This document shows positions 18,217 through 27,580 of a stretch of DNA of 64,000 nt, piece by piece (position 1 is the stretch's first letter; each line of letters begins with the position of its first letter). The translations under genes and the position numbers were made by a program. Location: contig NZ_JABWMH010000004.1 in assembly GCF_013371215.1 (NCBI RefSeq), positions 62,001 to 126,000 of the forward strand, read 5' to 3'. The notes under the pieces are model-generated. The model had not been told where the DNA came from, searched no databases, and was given only the letters and a program-made list of their open reading frames with translations. The DNA comes from Parasphingorhabdus flavimaris (GTDB taxonomy: Bacteria; Pseudomonadota; Alphaproteobacteria; Sphingomonadales; Sphingomonadaceae).

Positions 18217-21200
18217 CAAAGCCATCTGATCCCGATCGACCCCCTGCGGACGAACCCGTGCCCGAGCAGCCCAGCAAGGAAATCATGGAACAACGTGGAG
18301 TCGTTGCGTTCATGGCCCGCAACGGCGTCGCAGCCAATCTGCTGATGATCTTCTTGTTCGTCGCCGGGATTACGTCCTACGGCACAATCGTTCAGGAGGT
18401 CTTCGCGGAAAACAGTCTGGATACGGTCCAGATAAGCGTCACCTATCCCGGCGCGACACCGGACGAGGTCGAAGAAACGATTGTCCGGAAGATCGAGGAA
18501 GCGGTTGAAGCGGTCGAAAATGTCAAAGAGATTAAATCCAACGCCGCCGAAAATGTCGGAGCGGTATCGGTCGAACTGGAACTGGGGACCGATATCAGCC
18601 GGGCGCTGGATGATATCAAGGCCGAGATCGACCAGATCCAGACCTTCCCCGACGATGCCGAGGAGCCCTCTGTCCGGGAGCTGACGACACGACAGAGCGT
18701 GATGCGCATTGCCATTTTCGGCGACGTATCCGAAACCGCACTGAAGGAAACGGCATATCGGCTGGAGGAATCACTGGCATCATTGCCGGAGATTTCCTTC
18801 GTCGATACCAGTTCGATACGCGACTATGAGGTGTCGATAGAGGTCCCGCAAAATATGCTGCAGGCATTCGGCCTCTCGCTCAATGATATATCCCGCACCG
18901 TCGCTGCCAGCAGTCTCGACAGCCCGGCCGGCTCGATCGACACCAGCAGCGAGGAAGTCAGGGTCCGGACAATCGGGCAGAATTACAACCAGCAGAATTT
19001 TGAAGATATCATTCTGGTGAGCAACGAGGACGGCGCGCTGGTCCGTCTGGGCGAGGTGGCAAATATCAGCGACGGGTTCGAGGATTCCGATCTGGTATCG
19101 CTTTACAACGGTCAGCCGGTTGCCTTTGTCGAGGTCTTCCGCACCAGCGACGAGCGGGTGCTGGATGTCGCGCGCGCGGCCAAGGAATATCTGAGTTCGG
19201 AATTTGCGCCAACATTGCCGGATGGCATATCCTATGCGATCTGGGACGATGACAGTGAATTGCTCAACGACCGCTTGAGCCTGCTGCTGAAAAACGCCGC
19301 AATCGGCCTGTTTCTGGTGTTGCTCGCGCTGACCCTGTTTCTCGATATCAGGCTTGCCGGATGGACGGCGCTGGGCATCGGCGTGACCTTTGTCGGCGCG
19401 ATATTCCTGCTCGATCTGATGGGTTCGAGCCTCAACATGTTCTCGCTGTTCGGATTCATTCTTGCATTGGGTCTGGTGGTCGACGACGCGATTGTTATCG
19501 GCGAAAATGTCTACGCGCAGCGCGGCAGGGGCCGCACCGGACTGGGCGCCGCGATCAGCGGCACCCGGCGGGTCACCGTGCCGGTCATCTTTGCGGTCCT
19601 GACGACAGTCGCGGCATTTTCGCCGCTCTTTGCCATCGGCGGCACCATCGGAAAAATATTGTTCGACATCCCGCTGGTCGTGGTTGCGGTTCTGGCTTTG
19701 TCTTTGGTCGAATGTCTGCTGATCCTGCCCAACCACCTCAGTCATCTCCCCGCACCCGGCACACCGACCCGCAATCCAGTGACCCGCTTTTTCGAGCGGG
19801 TACAGGCCAGCGTGGATTTCTACTTCCAGGCCTTCCTCAACGGTCCTCTCGACCGGGCGCTGAATTTTTCCGTCCGCATGCCGTTCGTTGTAATCTCCGG
19901 TAGCGTGGCGCTGCTAATCGTCGTCGGCTCGCTGGTTCCAGCCGGAATTATAAAAAGCTCCTTTTTCCCCGCTATCGAGGCGGACATTGTCACGGCCAGT
20001 CTGGAGATGCCGGCCGGCACGACGATCGGCGATACCGAGAAAATTGCCCGGCTGATCGAACAAAAGGGCCGCGAGACCTTTGCGAAATTTGACGCAGAAC
20101 GGGAAGAGGATGAAGCCTCGCCGTTGAGCGGGATATTCACCCTGGTCGGCCAGGGTCCGCGGTTGAACGGGCCAGAAGCTGCGGCGAGCAGAGGTTTTTC
20201 ATCCAATATTGCCAGCGTCCAGTTCAGCTTCATTCCCGGAGACGAGAGGGAATTGGCGTCAACGGATTTCGAAAATGCCTGGCGCGAGGCGGTCGGGCCA
20301 ATTGTCGAAGCCCGATCGCTGGTTTTTGCCTCCGACCTTCTCTCGGTCGGTGCACCGGTCGACGTCCAGCTCTCTGATCCCGACCCGGCGGCCATTGAGG
20401 CGGCCTCGGTCAAGCTGATGGAGGAACTGAACCGCTTCGCCGGCGTCTTCGATATCGAAACCGATCAGGACGAGGGTCTGAAGGAAATCCAGCTTCGATT
20501 GAAACCCGAGGCACGCACGCTCGGAGTGACGCTCCAGGATGTCGCGCTTCAGGTCCGTGCCGCATTCTTCGGCAGCGAGGCGCTGAGAGTGCAGCGCGGA
20601 CAGGAAGATCTGCGGGTCTACATTCGGCTGCCCGAAGAAGAGCGCAACTCGATCGCGGATGTGGAACGTTTCCGGGTCCGTGTAGCGGGTGGCGAAGTGC
20701 CACTTTCCTCGCTCGCCGACGTTTCCTTTGGCCAGGCACCGTCGGTCATTCGCCGCACCGACGGACGACGGGTGACCACCATTACCGCCGATATTGATGA
20801 CAATGTCGTCACCAGCCAGGAAATTGCCGATGCCCTGGACAGCGAAATCATGCCGGCGCTGCAGGCCGACTATCCCCAATTGCAATATACGTTCGGCGGC
20901 GAACAGAAGGAACAACAGGAATCCTTCGGTGATCTGGGCATCGCCTTTCTCGCCGCGCTGCTGATGATCTACGCCTTGCTGGCGATACCTTTCCGTTCTT
21001 ATGTCCAGCCACTGATCATAATGGCGGTCATACCCTTTGGCATTATCGGGGCGCTGATCGGCCATCTGATCCTGGGCCTGCCACTGGGCGTGCTGAGCAT
21101 GTTCGGTATCATTGCCTTGTCGGGTGTCATCGTGAACGGATCGCTGGTGCTGATCGATTTCATCAACGAGAATCTCGCCGATGGCATGGAAATCGAAGAC

Positions 21201-21467
21201 GCTATCATCAACGGAGCCAAGTCACGATTTCGCCCGATCATGCTGACCTCGCTGACCACCTTCCTCGGCGTGGCACCGATTACGTTCGAAACCAGCCTTC
21301 AGGCGCAGTTCCTGATCCCGATGTCGGCCAGTCTCGGTTTCGGGGTGCTGTTCGGGGCGATCATTCTCCAGCTTCTCATCCCCGCGCTGGCGGTGCTGGA
21401 ATATCGCGGGAAGCGGCGCTTGCAAAGAAAATGGCGGGCCTGGTCAAACAGAGCGCATCCGGCTTAG
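18213..21467 (+). CDS. RND efflux transporter permease (HAE1-like)
   Basis: A 1084-residue inner-membrane RND pump, a proton antiporter trimer. TM1 lies at about 35-55 (GVAANLLMIFLFVAGITSYG). The first large periplasmic loop has the YPGATPDEVEE motif near 73. A run of TMs at about 355-500 includes the relay segment GLVVDDAIVIGENVYAQ (two Asp) near 425. The second loop and a repeat TM set from about 905 (FLAALLMIYALLAIPFRSY) complete the fold. The N terminus has a 25-residue hydrophilic Pro-rich extension. It is a divergent HAE-1/ACR-type pump; the substrate is unknown, with lipids or drugs both plausible. Confidence 0.94.
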   Translation: MTKPSDPDRPPADEPVPEQPSKEIMEQRGVVAFMARNGVAANLLMIFLFVAGITSYGTIVQEVFAENSLDTVQISVTYPGATPDEVEETIVRKIEEAVEAVENVKEIKSNAAENVGAVSVELELGTDISRALDDIKAEIDQIQTFPDDAEEPSVRELTTRQSVMRIAIFGDVSETALKETAYRLEESLASLPEISFVDTSSIRDYEVSIEVPQNMLQAFGLSLNDISRTVAASSLDSPAGSIDTSSEEVRVRTIGQNYNQQNFEDIILVSNEDGALVRLGEVANISDGFEDSDLVSLYNGQPVAFVEVFRTSDERVLDVARAAKEYLSSEFAPTLPDGISYAIWDDDSELLNDRLSLLLKNAAIGLFLVLLALTLFLDIRLAGWTALGIGVTFVGAIFLLDLMGSSLNMFSLFGFILALGLVVDDAIVIGENVYAQRGRGRTGLGAAISGTRRVTVPVIFAVLTTVAAFSPLFAIGGTIGKILFDIPLVVVAVLALSLVECLLILPNHLSHLPAPGTPTRNPVTRFFERVQASVDFYFQAFLNGPLDRALNFSVRMPFVVISGSVALLIVVGSLVPAGIIKSSFFPAIEADIVTASLEMPAGTTIGDTEKIARLIEQKGRETFAKFDAEREEDEASPLSGIFTLVGQGPRLNGPEAAASRGFSSNIASVQFSFIPGDERELASTDFENAWREAVGPIVEARSLVFASDLLSVGAPVDVQLSDPDPAAIEAASVKLMEELNRFAGVFDIETDQDEGLKEIQLRLKPEARTLGVTLQDVALQVRAAFFGSEALRVQRGQEDLRVYIRLPEEERNSIADVERFRVRVAGGEVPLSSLADVSFGQAPSVIRRTDGRRVTTITADIDDNVVTSQEIADALDSEIMPALQADYPQLQYTFGGEQKEQQESFGDLGIAFLAALLMIYALLAIPFRSYVQPLIIMAVIPFGIIGALIGHLILGLPLGVLSMFGIIALSGVIVNGSLVLIDFINENLADGMEIEDAIINGAKSRFRPIMLTSLTTFLGVAPITFETSLQAQFLIPMSASLGFGVLFGAIILQLLIPALAVLEYRGKRRLQRKWRAWSNRAHPA

Positions 21468-21532
21468 ACTTACGGGACGGAGCTCAGCCTGTCAGCCGGC
21501 GCGGCAGCCCGGTTTCTGAAAGCTTTCATTCT

Positions 21533-21859
21533 TCACTTCGGGAAAGTGGGGGACCTGTATATTTCGCTTCCGCGTCGATAGACCAGCAGCTTTTCCAGGG
21601 TCACAGGGTGAAAAAACGCTTCGATGGATTGCCCGCTTTCGTTGCGAGCGTAGACTTCATAACAGTCCCCTTCGACCTGCAATTTCAACAGCTCCCAGCC
21701 TTCCATCCAGACTTTCTTCTTCATTTTCGCAATCGGCTTCCAGTTCTTGACCGGGCCGGATTTGCATTGGACATTGCCATCGGCATAAGCCGGTGCAGCC
21801 GTGAGAAGCGTTGCTCCGGCAATGGCCGCAAGAGCTAGGCGATAAACTTTATTGTGCAT
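21533..21859 (-). CDS. PepSY-like exported protein of the iron operon
   Basis: A 108-residue exported protein. It has a signal peptide of about 26 residues (LALAAIAGATLLTAAPAYA), then CKSGPVKNWKPIAKMKKKVW, a small alpha/beta fold with KLQVEGDCYEVYARNESGQSIEAFFHPVTLEKL, consistent with the PepSY type of domain. Two Cys (in QCKSG and GDCYE) could form a disulphide. ATG 21859 overlaps the stop of the upstream ferric reductase-like gene (TAATG), and GGAG is well spaced. Last gene of the seven-gene TonB/iron operon; it may assist the membrane haem protein (inference). Confidence 0.8.
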   Translation of the reverse strand: MHNKVYRLALAAIAGATLLTAAPAYADGNVQCKSGPVKNWKPIAKMKKKVWMEGWELLKLQVEGDCYEVYARNESGQSIEAFFHPVTLEKLLVYRRGSEIYRSPTFPK

Positions 21860-22446
21860 TATATACTCCGTAAAAGAGACGCTTTTCTCCGGGCACTTGA
21901 CCAGCGGAGACCCCATGCAATCATCAGGGGTGCGAGATGAATAAATGCTGGCCACCAATCCCAATCGAGCAGAAGCCAGTGGACCAGACTGATGATCAGG
22001 GCTGCGTAAACGAGACGCTGGATCATTTTCCATTTTCGACCGAGCCTTTGCATGGCCTTGTCGAAACTGATCGAGGCTGGCGGGATCATCAGCGCCAATG
22101 CCAGCCACCCCGTCCAGATGCCGGCTATGCCCAGTTCATCCAGCACAGCGGCAACGTCGGGCATATCGAGAAAATAAAATGCCAGATGCAATATCGCATA
22201 ACCAAATGCCGCAACTCCCAGATTACGCCGCATCGCGAGCCAGGCTCTGAAAAACCGGTTGAGTCCGAAAAATTCCGACAGGGGGCCGGCCAGCATGGCG
22301 AGGATCATGAGCCGGATCGATATCTCGCCACTGGGGTGCAGTATGTCCATGGCCAGCATGTCATTGTGCGAAAACTGCCAAATCATGCCAAGGCCGGGAA
22401 TAGCCAGAATAGCCCAGCATAGGGCCTTCCACACGATCCGGCTCAT
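21859..22446 (-). CDS. Ferric reductase-like transmembrane protein
   Basis: A 195-residue polytopic membrane protein with about six hydrophobic segments, of the ferric-reductase-like (YedZ/MsrQ-type) group. His residues lie within or beside helices (YAILHLAFYFLDM near 85, SLVHWLLLDWDWWPAFIHLAP near 150), as expected for haem ligands. YedZ-type proteins carry electrons across the membrane to a periplasmic partner. No flavin/NAD domain is attached. ATGA overlap with piuC upstream and TAATG overlap with the PepSY gene downstream show tight coupling with iron uptake genes. Confidence 0.82.
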   Translation of the reverse strand: MSRIVWKALCWAILAIPGLGMIWQFSHNDMLAMDILHPSGEISIRLMILAMLAGPLSEFFGLNRFFRAWLAMRRNLGVAAFGYAILHLAFYFLDMPDVAAVLDELGIAGIWTGWLALALMIPPASISFDKAMQRLGRKWKMIQRLVYAALIISLVHWLLLDWDWWPAFIHLAPLMIAWGLRWSSARRKASLLRSI

Positions 22447-23126
22447 ACCGTTGCCCAGCGTCGCAATAAATTATGATAGACATGCACCAGACGGTCTATG
22501 TCGGGATCATCCTTGGGACGATCCAGCGACAAGGCCTGTATCGACTGATCGAGATCGTAGAGCATCTCACGCGCTGCGCCGTCCGCGACGGCACTTTGCA
22601 TCCATGTGATTGCACATATTCTCTGCCCACGGGTGACCGGGGTAACCTGATGCAGGCTGGACGACGGGTATAGCAGCATGTCACCCGCTGCGAGTTTTAC
22701 CGCCTGAGCACCAAATTGTTCTTCGATCAGCAGCTCCCCGCCGTCATATTCATCCGGTTCGGACAGAAAGAGCGTTGCCGACAAATCGCTGCGGATCGTG
22801 AGACCGGATTCGGGCAAGCGCATCAGCGCGGCGTCGCTATGCGTGCCGTAATGGCCGCCATTCTGATAGAGATTGAATGCAGGCGGCCAGATTTTCTCTG
22901 CGAGCGAAGCAGAAACAAATTGCGCGTTGTTGCCCAGTTTTCTGAGAATCATCTCTCCCAGCTGCTTGCCCAGCTTGTCCGCCCGGTCAAGTTGCTGGTT
23001 TTGCTTGACTGCAACCGAGCGGGTGCCCGCCGACTGCGCGCCATCGATCCAGTCGGCTTTTGCAAGCTTGGCCCGGAACTGCTCGACTTCATCCCTGGTC
23101 AGAAGCTGTTCGATGACGGTGATCAT
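22443..23126 (-). CDS. piuC: Fe(II)/2-oxoglutarate dioxygenase PiuC-type (PKHD hydroxylase)
   Basis: A 227-residue PKHD-type dioxygenase like PiuC/YbiX. Iron ligands H96 and D98 (GTHSD) and H159 (SSSLHQV), with the 2-oxoglutarate Arg R167 in TPVTRGQR. It ends with the family's LVHVYHNLLRRW. PiuC proteins sit beside catecholate siderophore receptors (PiuA/Fiu) and are iron-regulated; the substrate is not established. It follows the TonB receptor gene after a 63-base gap that contains a long hairpin, and overlaps the ferric reductase-like gene by four bases. Confidence 0.93.
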   Translation of the reverse strand: MITVIEQLLTRDEVEQFRAKLAKADWIDGAQSAGTRSVAVKQNQQLDRADKLGKQLGEMILRKLGNNAQFVSASLAEKIWPPAFNLYQNGGHYGTHSDAALMRLPESGLTIRSDLSATLFLSEPDEYDGGELLIEEQFGAQAVKLAAGDMLLYPSSSLHQVTPVTRGQRICAITWMQSAVADGAAREMLYDLDQSIQALSLDRPKDDPDIDRLVHVYHNLLRRWATV

Positions 23127-23154
23127 ATTCTCTCTCGCAAATATTAGGGTCGTT

Positions 23155-23184
23155 GCGGCGGAAAGCAGAACTGCTTTCCGCCGC
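23155..23184 (-). terminator. Strong stem-loop between the TonB receptor and piuC
   Basis: Arms GCGGCGGAAAGCAG and CTGCTTTCCGCCGC pair perfectly (14 bp) around a two-base loop, five bases after the receptor stop. On the coding (minus) strand there is no U tract after it, so it is more likely a partial terminator or an mRNA-stabilising/processing hairpin that sets different levels for the receptor and the downstream genes. Confidence 0.65.
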
Positions 23185-23189
23185 TCCGG

Positions 23190-25541
23190 TTAGAAACGAC
23201 CTGTCAAAGTCACAGTAGCTCTTCGTTCATCCCCTTTATAGAGGAAAGCACCGCTGCGATAAGCCGCGGTATAATAGTCCGCATCGCCGACATTCTGAAC
23301 ATTGATCCGGCCGGAGAAATGTTCGTTGAACTTATACTGGGCGAAAGCATCGACAACCGCATAGGACGGTACGCGATAGGAATAGCGACCGGCTGTCTCA
23401 TTGAAACTGGCAGCGCTATCGGGCTGACCGGCATACATGGCGCTCTTGTACGTCGCGGTTGCGCCAAATGCGAACTGCTCGGTTGCCTGGTAGCGGATTT
23501 GAGCGGTGGCCTGGGTATCTGCAAAGTTCGAAAGCGTTAGCCCGACATTGTCCGGATCAATGCTTTCCAGTACCTCGGCGTCCATGATTACAACGCCGAT
23601 CTGACCAGAGAGGCGGTCCGTTATATTGCCGACAACCCCCAGTTCGATCCCTTTCACCCGGGTCTTGCCGGTGTTGATCGCGCCTTCGATCGAATAGTCG
23701 TCCGAGCCAAGCTCGAAAATATCGGACTTGGTTGTCTGAAATACGGCTGCGGTCAGCAGGAACCGGTCGTCGAACAGGTCCCATTTCAGGCCTGCCTCAA
23801 AGCTCGTCGAGGATTCAGGCCTGCCGCTGACAGCAGGATTGACCGGGTCCACGCAGAAACCGCCATAGCCGCAATTGGAACCCAGATCGGACTCGCCGCC
23901 GTTGATATTCTTTGCTGTGCCCCAGCTTGCATAGAGCATCATTTCGTCGACAGGCTTGATGCTGATCCCGGCATGGCCGTTCCACAGCGTTTCGTTCTGG
24001 CGGTAATCTTCGCCGCGGGTTGCCAGGCTAAAGTCTGTAGCATCGAGCCGCACGCCACCGTTGATCGAGAGCCAGGGCGTGATATCAACCGTGTCCATCG
24101 CATAGAAGGAAAGCGCGCTGACCTGCCAGACGCTGTCCGATCCATCTCTTGTGATTTCGCGGCCAAGCAACGAACGTATCGCATCCGGTTCAACGATCAG
24201 GTTGCCGTCGGCATCCGTGATACAATAGCCGGGCCGTGTCCCGCCGCGGCCGCTTACCGTGCAATTGGTCGCGCCGCTATTGGTGATCGAATAGACGCCG
24301 TTTGTAACCTTGTGGTCGGAATATTCGCTGCCGACAATCAATGTATGGGCCAGAGATCCGGTGTCAAAGCTGCTGATCGCGTTGAACTGGTTGACGAAAT
24401 AGCGCACTTCCTGCCAACCCTGATGGTCGCTCAGGGCTATGGTGGCGCCGTCCACGCCACCGCGCGCGCCGGTTGTCACATAGCCATTGCTCGATTCACC
24501 ATAGCGGGTCGAGTTGACGATTTTGAATCCGTCAAATGGCTCGATGAAAATACGGCCGGTGACGGTATCGACATCGGATTTCAGAAAGTCTCCGTCCTGG
24601 GTAAACGCGGGAATATCGTCAAACGGTTCTCCGTAGCCGTCCGCCGTGCTTGCGGTCACATAGCTGCCGAGGTCGGGCTTGTCGTTGGCGGTCAGGTGAT
24701 AATAGTCGAGCGAAAAGCGCACGGCATCACTTACCTGCAACGTGCCGGAGATCGCTGCGCCCCACCGTTCCCGATTTGCCGGATCTCTGCCGGGAACATC
24801 CTGATTTGAATATAGGAGATTCGCGCGGATCGCGGCATTGTCGGACAAGAGCCAGTTGGTATCTATCGTCCCGCGATAAAGATTGTCGGTTCCTATTCCC
24901 AGATCGACCCGGCTGAAATTATAGTCCGTGCTGGCCTGTTTGGTGATAGCGTTCACCGCTCCGCCGGTCGCTCCGCGTCCGGCAAAGGTCGCGCTTGGGC
25001 CCTTGGTTATTTCGATCTGGTCCACAGCGAAGCTCTCCCGCGTGGTCATGCCGGGATCGCGCAGGCCATCGACGAAAACGTCGCTTCTGGCTTCCTCGCC
25101 GCGGATGATATAGCGGTCGCCAAATGCGTTGCCATTCTCTCCGGTGCCGATCGTCACGCCTGGCTGCTGGGACAGAATTTCCTTCAGGTCGGTGGTCCCT
25201 GCTTCCTCGATCTGGCTTTCGGTGATGACCGTGATGGTCGCCGGCGTTTCGGCCAGTGGCTTCACTCTGCGGGGATCAGCTGAAATGCGCGCCTTATATG
25301 GTGCACCCTTTTGCGTATACGGGTTTACGTCGGCGGTATCATCCTCGATCCGCAGCGTTTCCAGTTCGACCTCTTCCGGCTCGGCATCCTGGGCAAAAGC
25401 CGGAGTGGCCGCGATCATCGTGGTGATCCCCAAGGCTGCTGCTGCGCCGCATGTGGCGAGGCTGCGATGACTGACGCTCTGGGATCTGAGACTCGTCGGG
25501 CGCAGGATATTCTTGTTCATGATGTCGATTTCCTTTTTCAT
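23190..25541 (-). CDS. TonB-dependent siderophore receptor (Fiu/PiuA-like)
   Basis: A 783-residue outer-membrane receptor. It has a signal peptide ending near ATPAFA, then a TonB-box-like ETLRIEDDT and a plug domain (PLAETPATITVITESQIEEAGTTDLKEIL, then YIIRGEEARSDVFVDGLRD and EITKGPSATFAGRGATGG). The 22-strand barrel ends in TVTLTGRF with a terminal Phe. With PiuC next door it likely imports a catecholate-type ferric siderophore (inference). Start: ATG 25541 overlaps the tonB stop (ATGA). A second ATG at 25520 has a better Shine-Dalgarno (AAGGAA) and a shorter signal peptide. Confidence 0.93.
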   Translation of the reverse strand: MKKEIDIMNKNILRPTSLRSQSVSHRSLATCGAAAALGITTMIAATPAFAQDAEPEEVELETLRIEDDTADVNPYTQKGAPYKARISADPRRVKPLAETPATITVITESQIEEAGTTDLKEILSQQPGVTIGTGENGNAFGDRYIIRGEEARSDVFVDGLRDPGMTTRESFAVDQIEITKGPSATFAGRGATGGAVNAITKQASTDYNFSRVDLGIGTDNLYRGTIDTNWLLSDNAAIRANLLYSNQDVPGRDPANRERWGAAISGTLQVSDAVRFSLDYYHLTANDKPDLGSYVTASTADGYGEPFDDIPAFTQDGDFLKSDVDTVTGRIFIEPFDGFKIVNSTRYGESSNGYVTTGARGGVDGATIALSDHQGWQEVRYFVNQFNAISSFDTGSLAHTLIVGSEYSDHKVTNGVYSITNSGATNCTVSGRGGTRPGYCITDADGNLIVEPDAIRSLLGREITRDGSDSVWQVSALSFYAMDTVDITPWLSINGGVRLDATDFSLATRGEDYRQNETLWNGHAGISIKPVDEMMLYASWGTAKNINGGESDLGSNCGYGGFCVDPVNPAVSGRPESSTSFEAGLKWDLFDDRFLLTAAVFQTTKSDIFELGSDDYSIEGAINTGKTRVKGIELGVVGNITDRLSGQIGVVIMDAEVLESIDPDNVGLTLSNFADTQATAQIRYQATEQFAFGATATYKSAMYAGQPDSAASFNETAGRYSYRVPSYAVVDAFAQYKFNEHFSGRINVQNVGDADYYTAAYRSGAFLYKGDERRATVTLTGRF

Positions 25542-26299
25542 CGTGTTCGGAGTGAATAATCAATGGGAAGGGTGATGGTGACGCTGCCCTGAACCATCGT
25601 GTCAGGCATGCGGGGCAGCGGTGCCACGCGCTGCATCAACGCGAGAGTAGCTTCGTCGAGTATCGCGTATCCGCTGGATCCTCTGATCGAAACGCCGGAA
25701 ATATTGCCGCTTCGACCCACTGTGAAGCGCACCTTGACCACGCCCTGCTGGCGGGCCTTGCGCGCCTCCGACGGATATTGCTTCCGGCGGTTCAGATGCG
25801 CGCTAACCATCGCGAAATAATCGGCTTTTTCCTTCCGTGCCTGCGGACTATCGCCGGACGTTTCGCTGGATGGCGCCTTTTCAGGAGCAGCGGCGGCGGG
25901 ACCGGCACTGACGGCTGTTCTGGGTGATGGCAAAATGACGGGACTGTTATTGCGCAGAGCCATGGGCTGCGGCTGCGCCACCGGTGACTGTTTCGGCGAC
26001 GCCGCCGGGACGGGCGGAGCAGGCGCGCGCGTGACGGGTCTATCCAGCGAAGCATGTATTTGCTCAATCGGCACGGGGTCAGCGGGTCGCGGGTCGCTCG
26101 ACGGCTGTTCCGGCGCAGGAGAAGAGGCCCCGCTTGCCGGAGGCAGTTCGACCAGAACAACGGGCTCCGGCATTGGCGGGACAGGCTCTTTGTCCCAGGC
26201 TGTGAGCGTCCAGGCAAGCACGCCATGCGCAGCGAGCGCCGTCAGCCCGGCAAAGACCCATTGCCGCTGCTCGGCCCGATCGAGAAACGGCGCATTCAT
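25538..26299 (-). CDS. tonB: Energy transducer TonB
   Basis: A 253-residue TonB. The N-terminal membrane anchor lies at about 14-32, followed by a long Pro/Ala/Ser-rich periplasmic linker from about 38 to 150. The C-terminal domain carries LNRRKQYPSEARKARQQGVVKVRFTVGRSGNI and ALMQRVAPLPRMPD. It transmits proton-motive force from ExbB/ExbD to outer-membrane receptors. It overlaps exbD (ATGA region 26296-26299) and the receptor gene (25538-25541), so translation of all three is linked. Confidence 0.94.
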   Translation of the reverse strand: MNAPFLDRAEQRQWVFAGLTALAAHGVLAWTLTAWDKEPVPPMPEPVVLVELPPASGASSPAPEQPSSDPRPADPVPIEQIHASLDRPVTRAPAPPVPAASPKQSPVAQPQPMALRNNSPVILPSPRTAVSAGPAAAAPEKAPSSETSGDSPQARKEKADYFAMVSAHLNRRKQYPSEARKARQQGVVKVRFTVGRSGNISGVSIRGSSGYAILDEATLALMQRVAPLPRMPDTMVQGSVTITLPIDYSLRTR

Positions 26300-26721
26300 T
26301 GTGGACCCGTTGTTTCGGCGCCCACAAGCGCGACGTGGAGATAGCCTGCGGAGCGGAGCTTGTTCATCGCGCCCATGATCGTGTCATAGGTTATTGTCTT
26401 GTCGGCGCGCAGATAGATGCGCTGCTCTTTATCGGCCTTGGTGGCGACCCCAATGGCAGCGCCCAGTTCGGCCAGCGTTACGATGGATTCATCGACAAGA
26501 ATCTTGCCGTCTGCCTGGATCGAGAGAAAGACCGGCTTGTCGGGCTTTGGCGCCGCTGCCGCGTTCGAGGCTGGCAGATCAACTTTCACGTCCACCGTTG
26601 CGAGCGGCGCTGCAACCATGAAAATGATGAGCAACACCAGCATCACGTCGATAAACGGAGTAACATTTATCTCGTGATTGACCGGGAGGTCGTCGCTGGT
26701 GTCGGATAGCCGGATCGACAT
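26296..26721 (-). CDS. exbD: Biopolymer transport protein ExbD
   Basis: A 141-residue ExbD. It has the single N-terminal transmembrane helix in INVTPFIDVMLVLLIIFMVAAPL with the essential Asp (FIDVML near 26), then a periplasmic domain (FLSIQADGKILVDE; RIYLRADKTITYDTIMGAMNKLRSAG). The open frame continues 20 codons upstream, but MSIRLSDTSDD at 26721 is the family-like start, four bases after the exbB stop. It partners ExbB and TonB in the inner membrane. Confidence 0.94.
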   Translation of the reverse strand: MSIRLSDTSDDLPVNHEINVTPFIDVMLVLLIIFMVAAPLATVDVKVDLPASNAAAAPKPDKPVFLSIQADGKILVDESIVTLAELGAAIGVATKADKEQRIYLRADKTITYDTIMGAMNKLRSAGYLHVALVGAETTGPQ

Positions 26722-26725
26722 CGTC

Positions 26726-27514
26726 TCAATCCTTCCTGCCGGCTTCGCGCTTGCCGGAAGCGACGCCGCGGCTGAGATCACGAGACACGAGGCGCAAAAT
26801 CGCCGCCGCGGTATCGGAAACGAGCGCGCGATGGGCCGATATCTGGCGCGAGAAATGATTGTACATGATCACCGCCGGAATGGCGGCAACGAGGCCAAGC
26901 GCGGTCGCCAGCAGCGCTTCGGCGATGCCCGGAGCGACCACGGCAAGATTGGTTGTTTGCTTTTCGGCGATACCGATAAAGCTGTTCATGATGCCCCAGA
27001 CCGTTCCGAACAGCCCGACAAAGGGGGCGGTGGCACCGATTGTGGCAAGAATGTTGACGCCGCGGGTCAGGCGGCGGGCTAGCGCGGCTTCATATCTCTC
27101 AAAACGGGAGACGATCCGCTCCTTGACGCCTTCGCCGTCGTTCAGGGCATCCGACGATAGCGCCAGCTCCGTCGATGCCTCTGTCACCAGCGCGTTGCCG
27201 TTCAAGGCCGCGACGCCGTTCGCGTCGTCCAGCGATTTCAGCACGATGGCACCATCATGGGCTTCGCGTGCTTTCGCAGTCGCGGCGCGCAATTCCAAAG
27301 TCTTGGCGATAAAGATCGTCCAGCTGGCAAGGGAAGCGAATGCAAGGCCGACAATGACGAGTTTCACAATCCAGTCCGCCTGGGCAAACATGCCTGCAAC
27401 GCTCAGTTCAACCGGTATTGTCGCCACCGCAGGCGCGGCCATCGCTGAAGCAGGTGCAATGAATGCAAAGCAGGCAACGACGCCGATCGCGCATTTTTCA
27501 AATTCAAGTTTCAT
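26726..27514 (-). CDS. exbB: Biopolymer transport protein ExbB (MotA/TolQ/ExbB)
   Basis: A 262-residue ExbB with an N-terminal extension that looks like a signal peptide (CAIGVVACFAFIAPASAMA). The first helix is at about 48-70 and the family core is LTRGVNILATIGATAPFVGLFGTVWGIMNSFIGIA near 150. The last helix carries APGIAEALLATALGLVAAIPAVIMYN near 195. It forms the stator channel of the TonB complex. First gene of the operon; a Fur-like box lies about 75-90 bases upstream of its ATG. Confidence 0.94.
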   Translation of the reverse strand: MKLEFEKCAIGVVACFAFIAPASAMAAPAVATIPVELSVAGMFAQADWIVKLVIVGLAFASLASWTIFIAKTLELRAATAKAREAHDGAIVLKSLDDANGVAALNGNALVTEASTELALSSDALNDGEGVKERIVSRFERYEAALARRLTRGVNILATIGATAPFVGLFGTVWGIMNSFIGIAEKQTTNLAVVAPGIAEALLATALGLVAAIPAVIMYNHFSRQISAHRALVSDTAAAILRLVSRDLSRGVASGKREAGRKD

Positions 27515-27536
27515 TCAGACCCCCAAAGCCGTCTAA

Positions 27537-27555
27537 GTGCGAATCACTCGCAATA
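27537..27555. promoter_or_regulatory. Second Fur-like/GAATCAC box
   Basis: TGCGAATCACTCGCA is an inverted repeat (TGCGA...TCGCA). It shares GAATCACT(C/T)GCA with the Fur-like box at 27581-27606, in the opposite orientation. It lies 23 bases upstream of exbB, where a bound repressor would block transcription. Confidence 0.4.
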
Positions 27556-27580
27556 GCGGCCAACTTGCAGAAATGCTCTG

